Assembly: GCA_021798855.1 (NCBI GenBank)
Contig: JAJZBP010000158.1
Location: 1-5,156 of the forward strand
From: Bacillota bacterium
GTDB lineage: Bacteria > Bacillota > Sulfobacillia > JAJZIM01 > JAJZBP01
Direction of reading: 5' to 3'
Length of the DNA stretch: 5,156 bases
Positions 1 through 5,156 of the stretch are shown piece after piece. The first letter of the stretch is position 1. Each line of letters starts with the position of its first letter. The notes beneath the pieces are model-generated. The model saw only the letters and a program-made list of their open reading frames with translations. It had not been told where the DNA came from and made no database searches. Both the position numbers and the translations under genes were made by a program.

Positions 1-1180
1 ATCTGGATGTCCCTGTGTCCACCACGGCTCGCCGCAGGCGGGCGTCATGGTCCACCCGGACATCCGGCAGAATGACGGAATCTTCCACCAGGGTACGGGC
101 CCCCTCAACCCGCACGTTGGAAAAAAGGAGGGAACGACGCACCGTGGCGCCGCTGACGATGCAGCCTCCCGAAACCAGGCTGTTGACGGCCATGCCCCAC
201 CGGTCGTCGTGAGCAAAGACGAACTTGGCCGGGGGCAGTTGCTCCTGGTGGGTCCAGATGGGCCACCTGCCGTCGTAAAGGTTGAGTTCCGGGATCACCT
301 CGACCAGGTCCCTGTTGGCGCCCCAATAGGCGTCCACCGTTCCCAGGTCGCGCCAATAGGGGACCCGGTTGGCGCCGTCCGACCGGATGCAACTGTGGGC
401 GAAGCGGTGAGCCATGACCCGGTGGAGGGAAACCGCGTGGGGAATGACGTCGCCGGCCAGGTCGTGGCCGGAATGCGGGGTCTGGGCGTCGCGGACCAGT
501 TGTCTTTGCAGAAAGTCGGCGTTGAAAACGTAAATGCCCAGGTCGGCCAGTGCCCGGTCCGGGCGCTCCGGGACCGGCGCCGGCGCCGCCGGTTTCACCG
601 CAAACGACGTCACCCTTCCCTCGCGGTTGACGGTCAGCACGCCGCCGGCGGTGGCTTCATTGATGGGCACCTCCAGGCAGGCCACGGTGGCGTCGGCCTG
701 GGATAGGGCGTGTTCCGCCAGCATCTGCGCATAATCCATTTTGTAGATATGGTCGCCGGAGAGGATCAGGCAATGGCGGGGCTGATGGATCCGCAGGACG
801 TCCAGGTTCTGCCGGATGGCGTCGGCGGTGCCCAGGGGTCGGCCGTCGCTGAATTGTTGCTGCGCCGGGAGAAGTTCGATGAATCCGCTGAAGTCTCCGC
901 TCTGGAAACCCCATCCCAGTTGGATGTGCCGGATCAGGCTGCGGGCTCTGTCCTGGGTGATCACCCCCACGCGGCGGATACCCGAATTGATGCAGTTGGA
1001 GAGGCAAAAGTCGATGATGCGGAATTTACCGCCGAAGGGCACCGCCGGCTTGACCCGCCGGGCGGTGAGCGGACCGAGTCGCCCGGTGCTTTCCCCGGTC
1101 AGGACCAGGGCCAGGGTGTTCTTGGTCAACCCGCCGATGAGAGGATTGGTGTTCGGCGGCCCGTTTTTTCCCTGGGCCAA
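1..1180 (-). CDS. glgC: GlgC-family glucose-1-phosphate adenylyltransferase-like protein, C-terminus cut by window edge, degenerate active site
   Basis: Family role: GlgC makes ADP-glucose and PPi from ATP and glucose 1-phosphate, the committed step of bacterial glycogen synthesis, in the cytoplasm. Seen: 393 codons without a stop before the left edge; the family is about 420 residues, so roughly 30 are missing. The N-terminal nucleotidyltransferase domain holds KPAVPFGGKFRIIDF (44-58), SNCINSGIRR (61-70), GVITQ (72-76), GTADA (117-121), SGDHIYKMDY (141-150) and YWRDLGT (275-281). The left-handed beta-helix domain follows, with NSLVSGGC. D143, K196 and D278 align with E. coli D142, K195 and D276. 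Odd: the loop GGRGTRL is GESTGRL (29-35), YRGTADA is PLGTADA, FVEKP is FAVKP, SMGIYVF is DLGIYVF and DFGKD is DLAGD, so catalysis is doubtful. Start: no ATG fits; the TTG at 1180 has a strong ribosome site 7 nt upstream. A second in-frame TTG at residue 18 lacks one. It lies 33 nt after the dehydrogenase gene and is probably co-transcribed with it. Confidence 0.9.
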   Translation of the reverse strand, partial: MAQGKNGPPNTNPLIGGLTKNTLALVLTGESTGRLGPLTARRVKPAVPFGGKFRIIDFCLSNCINSGIRRVGVITQDRARSLIRHIQLGWGFQSGDFSGFIELLPAQQQFSDGRPLGTADAIRQNLDVLRIHQPRHCLILSGDHIYKMDYAQMLAEHALSQADATVACLEVPINEATAGGVLTVNREGRVTSFAVKPAAPAPVPERPDRALADLGIYVFNADFLQRQLVRDAQTPHSGHDLAGDVIPHAVSLHRVMAHRFAHSCIRSDGANRVPYWRDLGTVDAYWGANRDLVEVIPELNLYDGRWPIWTHQEQLPPAKFVFAHDDRWGMAVNSLVSGGCIVSGATVRRSLLFSNVRVEGARTLVEDSVILPDVRVDHDARLRRAVVDTGTSR

Positions 1181-1187
1181 GGTGTTC

Positions 1188-1196
1188 CACCTCCCC
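1188..1196 (-). promoter_or_regulatory. Ribosome binding site that selects the TTG start of the GlgC-like gene
   Basis: The minus strand reads GGGGAGGTG, a near-consensus Shine-Dalgarno sequence, followed by 7 nt and then TTG at 1180-1178. This is the main reason for choosing the TTG rather than the later in-frame TTG. A GTG at 1190-1188 overlaps the site but is in another frame. The site is also the 3' arm of a small hairpin (1190-1203). Confidence 0.7.
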
Positions 1197-1203
1197 TGGG
1201 AGG
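1190..1203 (-). promoter_or_regulatory. Small hairpin overlapping the ribosome binding site of the GlgC-like gene
   Basis: The minus strand reads CCTCCC-AG-GGGAGG, a perfect inverted repeat. With a realistic 4-nt loop it forms a 5-bp stem, CCTCC/GGAGG. The 3' arm is the Shine-Dalgarno sequence, so in the folded mRNA the site would be masked. The dehydrogenase stop codon (1216-1214) is only 10 nt upstream, so a ribosome terminating there would cover and open the stem. This suggests translational coupling. The structure is read directly; the regulatory role is inference. Confidence 0.4.
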
Positions 1204-1213
1204 CCGCTCTTTC

Positions 1214-2281
1214 TCAACGGGACACTTCCACCACTGCCTTGATGTGGTCCTCCCGCCGGCTTTCGCCGGCCACGAACTCCGCCGGAGAAAGCCGGCGCGT
1301 GATCAACCGTTCGGTCAGGCCCGGCCAGAGGGCGGCGAACCGCTCCAGATCGGCCACACCCCGTTCGAAATAACGGCGGTTGGCGTTGACCGAACCGAAA
1401 ACAACCCGGTTGCCGAGCACCAAATCCTGGTTCAAACGGTCGGACGGTATCTGCAGCCGGCGATCTCCTCCCGTGACTCCCAGGAGGGCCAGCACACCGT
1501 TGGGAGCCAGTGTTTCCACGGCCTGGAAATCCAAGGGACTGAACCCGGTGGCCTCCAGGATCAGGTCGTAAGGGCCGGGAGCGGTGGTGACCAGGTCCGC
1601 ATCTTCCGCGTGCCGGTAGGAGGCTCCGGTCTCCTGAGCCAGCCGTGGGCCGGGCTCCGCCGGATCCTGCCGGTCATAGGCCGTCACCTCCAGACCTCTT
1701 GCCCGCAGCAGGAGCGCGCCGAGCAGGCCGACCGGGCCGATACCGAGGACCAGGGCGCGGCGCGGCTCCCAGTGCAGGCGCTCCTGAATTTTGAACGCCT
1801 GGAAGACCGCCTTCACCGCTATGGTCAACGGCTCCAGGAGCACCGCCGTTGGGCGCAGGGCGGGGGGGACGACGACCAGGTACTCGGGCACTTCCACGTA
1901 ATGTTCGGCCAGGAAACCGTCCAATTCCTTGATGCCCCGCTCCCGATAGCGACCCCAACTGCACATGTCGCTTTCGCCGTGGCGGCAGTTCGGGCAGCCG
2001 TCGGGACGGCGCACCGTGGCCACCACCAGGTCGCCGGGAGCGCAGGAGGAAACGGCGATCCCCACCCGCTCCACGACGCCCAGGGACTCGTGACCAAGCA
2101 CCAGTTCCTCCCGGTCCGGCGGCGCCCAACCGTATTGGCCGGCGGTTATGTCGGCGTCGGTGCCGCAGATGCCCACCTCCAGGGTGCGCACGAGAACCTC
2201 CCGCGGTCCGGGAACCGGGTCCGGCAGTTCGGTCAGACGAAGGGAACCCGGGACGTGGGGGCGGACGACCACCGCCTTCAT
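1214..2281 (-). CDS. gdh: Zinc-dependent glucose 1-dehydrogenase (medium-chain dehydrogenase family)
   Basis: Likely oxidises beta-D-glucose to D-glucono-1,5-lactone with NAD(P)+ in the cytoplasm; related members also take galactose and other sugars, so the exact substrate is open. The protein has 355 residues, usual for the family. The N-terminal catalytic domain has C39-G-T-D42 and GHE (63-65), the usual catalytic zinc site, plus EPL with E150. A structural-zinc lobe CPNC...SDMC supplies C96, C99 and C107; the fourth cysteine seen in many alcohol dehydrogenases is absent. The Rossmann motif GIGPVG is at 180-185. Strand two ends YDRQ (202-205): D203 suggests NAD+, R204 could accept NADP+, so cofactor choice is undecided. 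GNRVVFGSVNA (290-300) is typical of the archaeal-type glucose dehydrogenases. Start: the ATG overlaps the glucoamylase stop as ATGA, with only a weak ribosome site, so translational coupling is likely. It should consume the glucose released by the upstream enzyme. Confidence 0.88.
   Translation of the reverse strand: MKAVVVRPHVPGSLRLTELPDPVPGPREVLVRTLEVGICGTDADITAGQYGWAPPDREELVLGHESLGVVERVGIAVSSCAPGDLVVATVRRPDGCPNCRHGESDMCSWGRYRERGIKELDGFLAEHYVEVPEYLVVVPPALRPTAVLLEPLTIAVKAVFQAFKIQERLHWEPRRALVLGIGPVGLLGALLLRARGLEVTAYDRQDPAEPGPRLAQETGASYRHAEDADLVTTAPGPYDLILEATGFSPLDFQAVETLAPNGVLALLGVTGGDRRLQIPSDRLNQDLVLGNRVVFGSVNANRRYFERGVADLERFAALWPGLTERLITRRLSPAEFVAGESRREDHIKAVVEVSR
1254..1297 (-). repeat. 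Strong stem-loop inside the 3' end of the dehydrogenase gene
   Basis: The 11-bp arms 1254-1264 (CGCCGGCTTTC) and 1287-1297 (GAAAGCCGGCG) are perfectly complementary. After one mismatch (1265/1286), five more pairs (1266-1270 with 1281-1285) continue the stem around a 10-nt loop (1271-1280). This gives 16 of 17 positions paired. It encodes residues 329-343 of the dehydrogenase and ends about 38 nt before its stop codon. No run of U follows, so it is not a normal intrinsic terminator. A role in mRNA stability or attenuation between gdh and glgC is possible but not shown. Confidence 0.55.
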
Positions 2282-4347
2282 GCCGGCTGACCGCCCACCG
2301 GCAGGTGGCCTTCCGGCGGCGTCAGGAGGGGGGTGGGGCGGAAACGGTCCCGTCGGAGGGCCATGGTTCCGCAGGTTGGGCAGACGGAAAACTCGGCCAG
2401 CTTGTCCAGGTAAGCCAGGACGGCGAAGACGTATTCCGCGTGGCTCCAGGTCAGGGGGGAAACGGAAAGGGGGGCTCCGGAAAAGGGATGCACCTGTTCG
2501 GCCATGACGCCGCTTTGCAGAGCGTGGCGCTGACACCACTCCAGCAGGGGCAGGGCTTCGGTCAATTCGGCGGCGTCCTTGGCCTTGGCGATGGTGTAGT
2601 CGGCCAGCCACAGGGCGGCGATGAACCAGGGATTGCCGGGAACCTTCCCCGCGCAGCCTTCCGCCAGTTGGTAAACGTCCCCTTCGTAGCGGGCCAACCC
2701 GCCGATCCCGGTTTTGAGCGACAGTTTCTCCCGCACCGCGAGAACCGTGGCCTGAAGCCGCGGGTCGTCCGGTGGCAGGACTCCCAGGCGGCACAGTCCC
2801 AGGAGGCTCACGTCCACCACCCGGTCGGGTCGGATGGCGCCGTCGGCCTCAAGGTAAAGGGAACGGAGGAAACGGCCTTCCACCCGGTCGTAGAGGTATT
2901 TTTCGGCGGCCTCCCAGATCTCCGTGGCCGCCCGCCGGAAGGAGGAGGCTTCGACGGTCTCGCCGAAGCTTTCCGCGAAGTTGCCGGCCGCGCGCAGTCC
3001 GGCCACCGTGGCCGCCACGGTGAAGGTGTGGATGGCCCGGCGCTCTTCCCACAAATCCCAACTGGGGTGGGGAAGCCCCGTGGGCGCGTCCCGCCAATCG
3101 ACCAGGAAACGGGCGCTTTGCACGATCAGGGGGCGGTAATAGGGTTTCATCGCTTCCACGTCCCGGTAGCGTTGGTAGTGTTGCCACAGGGCCAGGAGCA
3201 CGAGACCGGTCTCGTCTTCCTGGATGGGCAACTCCTCCCGTCCGTCCCGGTACCAGGGGTGCCAGGACGAGGCGATGCTGCCGTCGGGGTTGTATTTCTG
3301 CCAGAAGTAGCCGGCGGGATTCACCACCCGCAGGCAAAAATCGAAGAATTGCCTGGACAGGTCCCGGTAGCCGGCCTGGTCCAGGGCGGCGGCCGCCAAG
3401 GCTCCGTCGCGCGGCCACACGTAACTGTAGGTGTCGCGGGCGAAACCGGTGATGTCCGTGTCGTTGGCCGCCACGATCCCGCCACCGCTGTCCACCTGGG
3501 TGCGGATGATCAGGAGGCTCCTTTTGAATTGGTCCACCAGCGGTTCCGGCAGTCCGGTGTAATTGAAGCCCTCTTTATTGACCCAAAGGTTCCAGTAGGA
3601 GGCGGTGCGTTCGACCAGGCGCTCCGGACCCTTGGCCCGCACCATCTCGTCCAACTGGTGGACGGCCGCCAGATCGAAACCGGCGCAAATCCAATAGTGG
3701 AAGACGGTTTCCCCGCCGGGAGCTAGGTTCAGCCAAACCGCCACCGCCGAATCCACCGCTCCCTGGACGATCGTATTGCCGGCCAACTCCCCGTCCTCGG
3801 CGTCTTTCCAGGTTCCCACCAGGCCGGGGGCGTCCTTCACCCCCACGGAGAAGGCGGAGAAGCCGTCGCCGGCCGCCGTGCGGGCGTCGACCAGGAAGTA
3901 ACGGTTGTCCTTGTAATGAAGGATGCCCCGGGTATGGGGATCGTAAAGAGCCGTGTCGCCGATCTCGTTGCCGTAAATGCGAAAGTCCTGGGTGAAAAAG
4001 AAGCGCACCTGCCGCGGCGTGTTGCGGGCGTTGACCACTCGCACCCGGCGCAGGTAAACGTCCTCGTGAAAATCCACGGTGTCGTTGCAGACGACGGTCA
4101 GGTCCTCCCGGGGCCAGGCGAGACGCACGTTGGTGACCAGGGTATCACCCCGAAAATCCAACTCCCGTTGCCAGGGGTCGTCGTGTACCCAGGCAAAGTT
4201 GCCGTCGCACCAGACGCCGAAGCGGAAGGGAAAGCCCCCGCTGTGATTCTCGTTGCCCACCTGGGGGTAATAGAAGTCCCGGAGCCGGTAACGGGCGTCG
4301 AAATTGATCAGCATCCGGCTGTTGCCCACCGGAAGGTCGCGGGGCAT
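2278..4347 (-). CDS. Cytoplasmic GH15 glucoamylase-type glycoside hydrolase
   Basis: Family role: inverting hydrolysis of terminal alpha-glucosidic bonds from non-reducing ends, releasing beta-D-glucose from glycogen, maltodextrin or related oligosaccharides. The protein has 689 residues. An N-terminal beta-sandwich domain (about 1-255) contains YRLRDFYYPQVGNENHSGG (20-38). The (alpha/alpha)6 catalytic barrel (about 270-650) contains WPRD (311-314), QEDETG (376-381) with E379 as probable general acid, DLWEER (431-436) followed by HTFT, GNPWF (571-575), and MAEQVHP (615-621) with E617 as probable general base, followed by PLTWSHAEY. Both acids are present, so activity is expected. There is no signal peptide or membrane segment, so it should act on internal glucan. 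The tail (651-689) carries a single CPTCG (656-660). Start: the ATG has GGGAGGA 7 nt upstream. Some GH15 proteins act on trehalose, but this N-terminal domain favours glucoamylase or glucodextranase. Confidence 0.92.
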   Translation of the reverse strand: MPRDLPVGNSRMLINFDARYRLRDFYYPQVGNENHSGGFPFRFGVWCDGNFAWVHDDPWQRELDFRGDTLVTNVRLAWPREDLTVVCNDTVDFHEDVYLRRVRVVNARNTPRQVRFFFTQDFRIYGNEIGDTALYDPHTRGILHYKDNRYFLVDARTAAGDGFSAFSVGVKDAPGLVGTWKDAEDGELAGNTIVQGAVDSAVAVWLNLAPGGETVFHYWICAGFDLAAVHQLDEMVRAKGPERLVERTASYWNLWVNKEGFNYTGLPEPLVDQFKRSLLIIRTQVDSGGGIVAANDTDITGFARDTYSYVWPRDGALAAAALDQAGYRDLSRQFFDFCLRVVNPAGYFWQKYNPDGSIASSWHPWYRDGREELPIQEDETGLVLLALWQHYQRYRDVEAMKPYYRPLIVQSARFLVDWRDAPTGLPHPSWDLWEERRAIHTFTVAATVAGLRAAGNFAESFGETVEASSFRRAATEIWEAAEKYLYDRVEGRFLRSLYLEADGAIRPDRVVDVSLLGLCRLGVLPPDDPRLQATVLAVREKLSLKTGIGGLARYEGDVYQLAEGCAGKVPGNPWFIAALWLADYTIAKAKDAAELTEALPLLEWCQRHALQSGVMAEQVHPFSGAPLSVSPLTWSHAEYVFAVLAYLDKLAEFSVCPTCGTMALRRDRFRPTPLLTPPEGHLPVGGQPA

Positions 4348-4350
4348 CGT

Positions 4351-4761
4351 TCAGTCCTCCCTTACAGGCCTTCGGCGCCGGTGGGAGCCGAAACCGAATT
4401 TGGGTTTGGCCGCGTGGGGACGGTTGCAGAGAATACCCGGCGGTAACTTTCGTGATCCTTCGCGCCATCTCCTGCCGCCACCAGCTGCGGCCTGGACTTT
4501 TTGGATTTCGTCCAACTGTCCCCGGACCGGACCATTCGGACCGGGAGGGACGGAGGCCGGCCGGACTTCGCGGATGAAGTCCCAGCCCGGGACGATGCAG
4601 CCGGCGGCGTGGTTCGGGTCGCCGGGCAGTCGCAGCCACGGTCGAATGCCGGCGGTGTGGCAGAAGACGAAGCTGCGGGCCCAGGCGTACCCGTGCCGCA
4701 AAACGGTCCCGCATTGAAGATGCCCCCCGGGGATGAAATTGAGCGAAAGCCAGAGCGTCAT
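4351..4761 (-). CDS. Possible small protein of unknown function upstream of the glucoamylase
   Basis: I do not recognise this 136-residue protein. In favour of coding: residues 1 to about 90 use mostly G or C at third codon positions, as the neighbouring genes do. The product has a sensible make-up, with tryptophans and stretches such as MTLWLSLNFIPGGH, WARSFVFCHTAG and IVPGWDFIREV. The frame lies on the same strand, 3 nt before the glucoamylase start. Against: the ATG at 4761 has no clear ribosome site, the last 45 residues are basic with mixed third positions (tail GSHRRRRPVRED), and no motif stands out. An in-frame TTG at 4866 would extend it, but the extra codons look non-coding. It may be a real small gene, a gene with a frame-shifted end, or chance in GC-rich DNA. 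Confidence 0.35.
   Translation of the reverse strand: MTLWLSLNFIPGGHLQCGTVLRHGYAWARSFVFCHTAGIRPWLRLPGDPNHAAGCIVPGWDFIREVRPASVPPGPNGPVRGQLDEIQKVQAAAGGGRRWREGSRKLPPGILCNRPHAAKPKFGFGSHRRRRPVRED
4355..4361 (-). promoter_or_regulatory. Ribosome binding site of the glucoamylase gene
   Basis: The minus strand reads GGGAGGA followed by 7 nt and the ATG at 4347. It is a strong Shine-Dalgarno match at ideal spacing and supports MPRDLPVGN as the N-terminus. It overlaps the last codons of the small upstream frame that stops at 4351, so the two would be closely coupled if that frame is translated. Confidence 0.75.
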
Positions 4762-4868
4762 GCCGGCGTTGGACAGCAGGCCTGCCCCAGGTGCCGGAGG
4801 GCGGTGCCGGGAGGGCCAGGGGGGAGGACCTCCAGCGAGGAGAAAATGTCCCCCAAAGAAAGCCAATC
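4762..4868 (-). other. Leader-like stretch with no gene recognised
   Basis: This stretch lies between the possible promoter and the small upstream frame. It is pyrimidine-rich on the minus strand and shows mixed third-position use in all frames. If the promoter at 4869-4897 is real, this is an untranslated leader of about 100 nt. I see no riboswitch or terminator-like structure in it. Confidence 0.3.
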
Positions 4869-4897
4869 CCTATAGATCGTGTGATAAACTCTAGCAA
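4869..4897 (-). promoter_or_regulatory. Possible sigma-70-type promoter for the operon
   Basis: The minus strand has TTGCTA (4897-4892), a 17-nt spacer and TATAGG (4874-4869). Each box matches the TTGACA/TATAAT consensus at 4 of 6 positions, and the spacing is optimal. It sits in a short AT-rich island (about 4860-4908) that contrasts with the GC-rich surroundings, and points toward the glucan genes. Transcription would begin near 4862. The match is modest, so this is a prediction only. Confidence 0.35.
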
Positions 4898-4909
4898 ACC
4901 GTAAATTCC

Positions 4910-4927
4910 GGGGTCTGGTCAAAAAGG
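4910..4927 (+). repeat. Left terminal inverted repeat
   Basis: GGGGTCTGGTCAAAAAGG pairs with 5049-5066 with a single mismatch at 4920. The sequence just outside, AAATTCC, is AT-rich and is not repeated on the right side. Confidence 0.65.
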
Positions 4928-4951
4928 TCCAGATGCCAGGTGGGAGGGGGA

Positions 4952-4974
4952 CCTCCGTGCCGACGGCACGGAGG
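4952..4974. repeat. Perfect hairpin 1 inside the element
   Basis: CCTCCGTGCC (4952-4961) and GGCACGGAGG (4965-4974) are perfectly complementary around a GAC loop. The 10-bp GC-rich stem has no T-run on either side, so terminator function is unlikely. A REP-type structural unit is the better explanation. Confidence 0.65.
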
Positions 4975-4995
4975 GGCGAGGCTCCCGGTTCGGCG

Positions 4996-5015
4996 GAGAA
5001 CGGCCTGCCGTTCTC
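4996..5015. repeat. Perfect hairpin 2 inside the element
   Basis: GAGAACGGC (4996-5004) and GCCGTTCTC (5007-5015) are perfectly complementary around CT. With a realistic loop the stem is 8 bp. It lies 21 bp after hairpin 1 and differs from it in sequence, so the two are not copies of one repeat. Confidence 0.65.
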
Positions 5016-5048
5016 AACCACCCGAAGGCAACAACGCAAGTAAGCTGG

Positions 5049-5066
5049 CCTTTTTCACCAGACCCC
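5049..5066 (-). repeat. Right terminal inverted repeat
   Basis: CCTTTTTCACCAGACCCC is the inverted partner of 4910-4927. It ends one base before the ATG of the plus-strand frame at 5068. Confidence 0.65.
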
Positions 5067-5067
5067 T

Positions 5068-5156
5068 ATGATGCCGTCAAGCGCGGCGGCTATGCGCCGG
5101 CAGGAAAGCCCCAAGGAAAAGGTGAAGGAATTGCGCGAGCGGGTCTTTGAGATCGG
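5068..5156 (+). CDS. Possible start of a plus-strand gene, cut by the window edge
   Basis: The frame is open from ATG 5068 to the window end (29 codons). The later part is lysine- and glutamate-rich (PKEKVKELRERVFEI), with codons typical of a GC-rich gene and the look of an amphipathic helix. ATGs at 5071 and 5092 are alternative starts. There is no ribosome site before 5068, because the terminal repeat occupies that place. I do not recognise the family from so little. A minus-strand frame ending at about 5082 is a weaker alternative. Confidence 0.3.
   Translation, partial: MMPSSAAAMRRQESPKEKVKELRERVFEI

Larger units (their letters stand above)
4910..5066. mobile_element. Short inverted-repeat-bounded element (MITE- or REPIN-like), about 157 bp
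   Basis: The ends are near-perfect 18-bp inverted repeats. The left end is GGGGTCTGGTCAAAAAGG (4910-4927). The right end, 5049-5066, reads on the other strand as GGGGTCTGGTGAAAAAGG, which is 17 of 18 identical. CCAG follows inside both ends after a one-base shift. The interior has two perfect hairpins (4952-4974 and 4996-5015), each with a GTGG on its outer side, one per strand (4940-4943 and complement of 5018-5021). This arrangement recalls paired REP units. There is no convincing open frame, so it could only move with help from a transposase encoded elsewhere. I see no target-site duplication. It could also be the remnant of a larger insertion sequence. Confidence 0.55.

Noticed and set aside
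1026..1217. Minus-strand frame of 63 codons across the start of the GlgC-like gene
   Set aside because: It is out of frame with the GlgC-like gene, is very arginine-rich, and is explained as a shadow.
710..2290. Long plus-strand open frame (526 codons) opposite the GlgC-like and dehydrogenase genes
   Set aside because: It is antisense to two clear enzyme genes, its product has no recognisable motif, and long opposite-strand frames are common in GC-rich coding DNA.
2295..2308. Short inverted repeat CCACC-GGCA-GGTGG near the dehydrogenase start
   Set aside because: Five base pairs in GC-rich coding sequence is expected by chance, and it does not cover the start codon.
2282..2794. Upstream extension of the dehydrogenase frame to 526 residues
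   Set aside because: The extra 171 residues are arginine/glycine-rich and overlap the glucoamylase in another frame. The ATG at 2281 begins the family-typical MKAVVV and forms the ATGA overlap.
2305..3726. Plus-strand open frame of 473 codons opposite the glucoamylase
   Set aside because: Composition is glycine/glutamine-rich without domains, and the glucoamylase on the other strand explains the region fully.
4501..4875. Plus-strand frame of 124 codons in the upstream region
   Set aside because: The product is low-complexity and charged without motifs, and the minus-strand frame there has the better codon pattern. A nice GAGGAG before the in-frame ATG at 4848 leads to only nine codons.
4952..5015. 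Hairpins as intrinsic terminators
   Set aside because: Neither stem is followed by a T-run on either strand, and both lie within the inverted-repeat-bounded element.
1..5156. CRISPR array, tRNA or rRNA gene
   Set aside because: No regularly spaced repeats, no tRNA-like cloverleaf and no rRNA sequence were seen on either strand.

Overview
The window is GC-rich. A compact set of genes for alpha-glucan metabolism, all on the minus strand, fills about 84% of it (positions 1-4347). The GlgC-like protein is closest to the enterobacterial/proteobacterial type (motifs FGGKFRIIDF, SNCINSGIRR, GVITQ). The flank carries hairpin-rich, inverted-repeat-bounded DNA of a kind common in Proteobacteria. I therefore favour a GC-rich proteobacterium, perhaps gammaproteobacterial, with low confidence; no rRNA or other taxonomic marker is present.

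Reading along the minus strand: an inverted-repeat-bounded element (4910-5066) lies upstream of an AT-rich spot with a possible promoter (4869-4897). A small open frame of unknown function follows (4761-4351). Then come a cytoplasmic GH15 glucoamylase-type hydrolase (4347-2278), a zinc-dependent glucose 1-dehydrogenase-type enzyme (2281-1214, overlapping the previous gene by ATGA), and a GlgC-family protein (TTG start at 1180) that runs off the left edge about 30 residues before its expected end. No terminator separates the genes, so one operon is likely. At the right edge a plus-strand frame (5068 to the end) may be the beginning of another gene.

The genes make a coherent scheme. GH15 enzymes invert and release beta-D-glucose from non-reducing ends of alpha-glucans. 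That is the anomer glucose 1-dehydrogenases oxidise to gluconolactone with reduction of NAD(P)+. The GlgC family normally makes ADP-glucose for glycogen synthesis. The set could therefore link intracellular glycogen breakdown to a non-phosphorylated oxidative route.

The most unusual point is that this GlgC-like protein keeps the fold motifs and several catalytic positions but has lost conserved residues in at least five ligand-pocket motifs, including the GGRGTRL nucleotide loop (here GESTGRL). It may be a regulatory or altered-specificity paralogue. Other points of interest are a hairpin over the ribosome binding site of the GlgC-like gene, a strong stem-loop in the 3' end of the dehydrogenase gene, and the 157-bp inverted-repeat element beside the operon.
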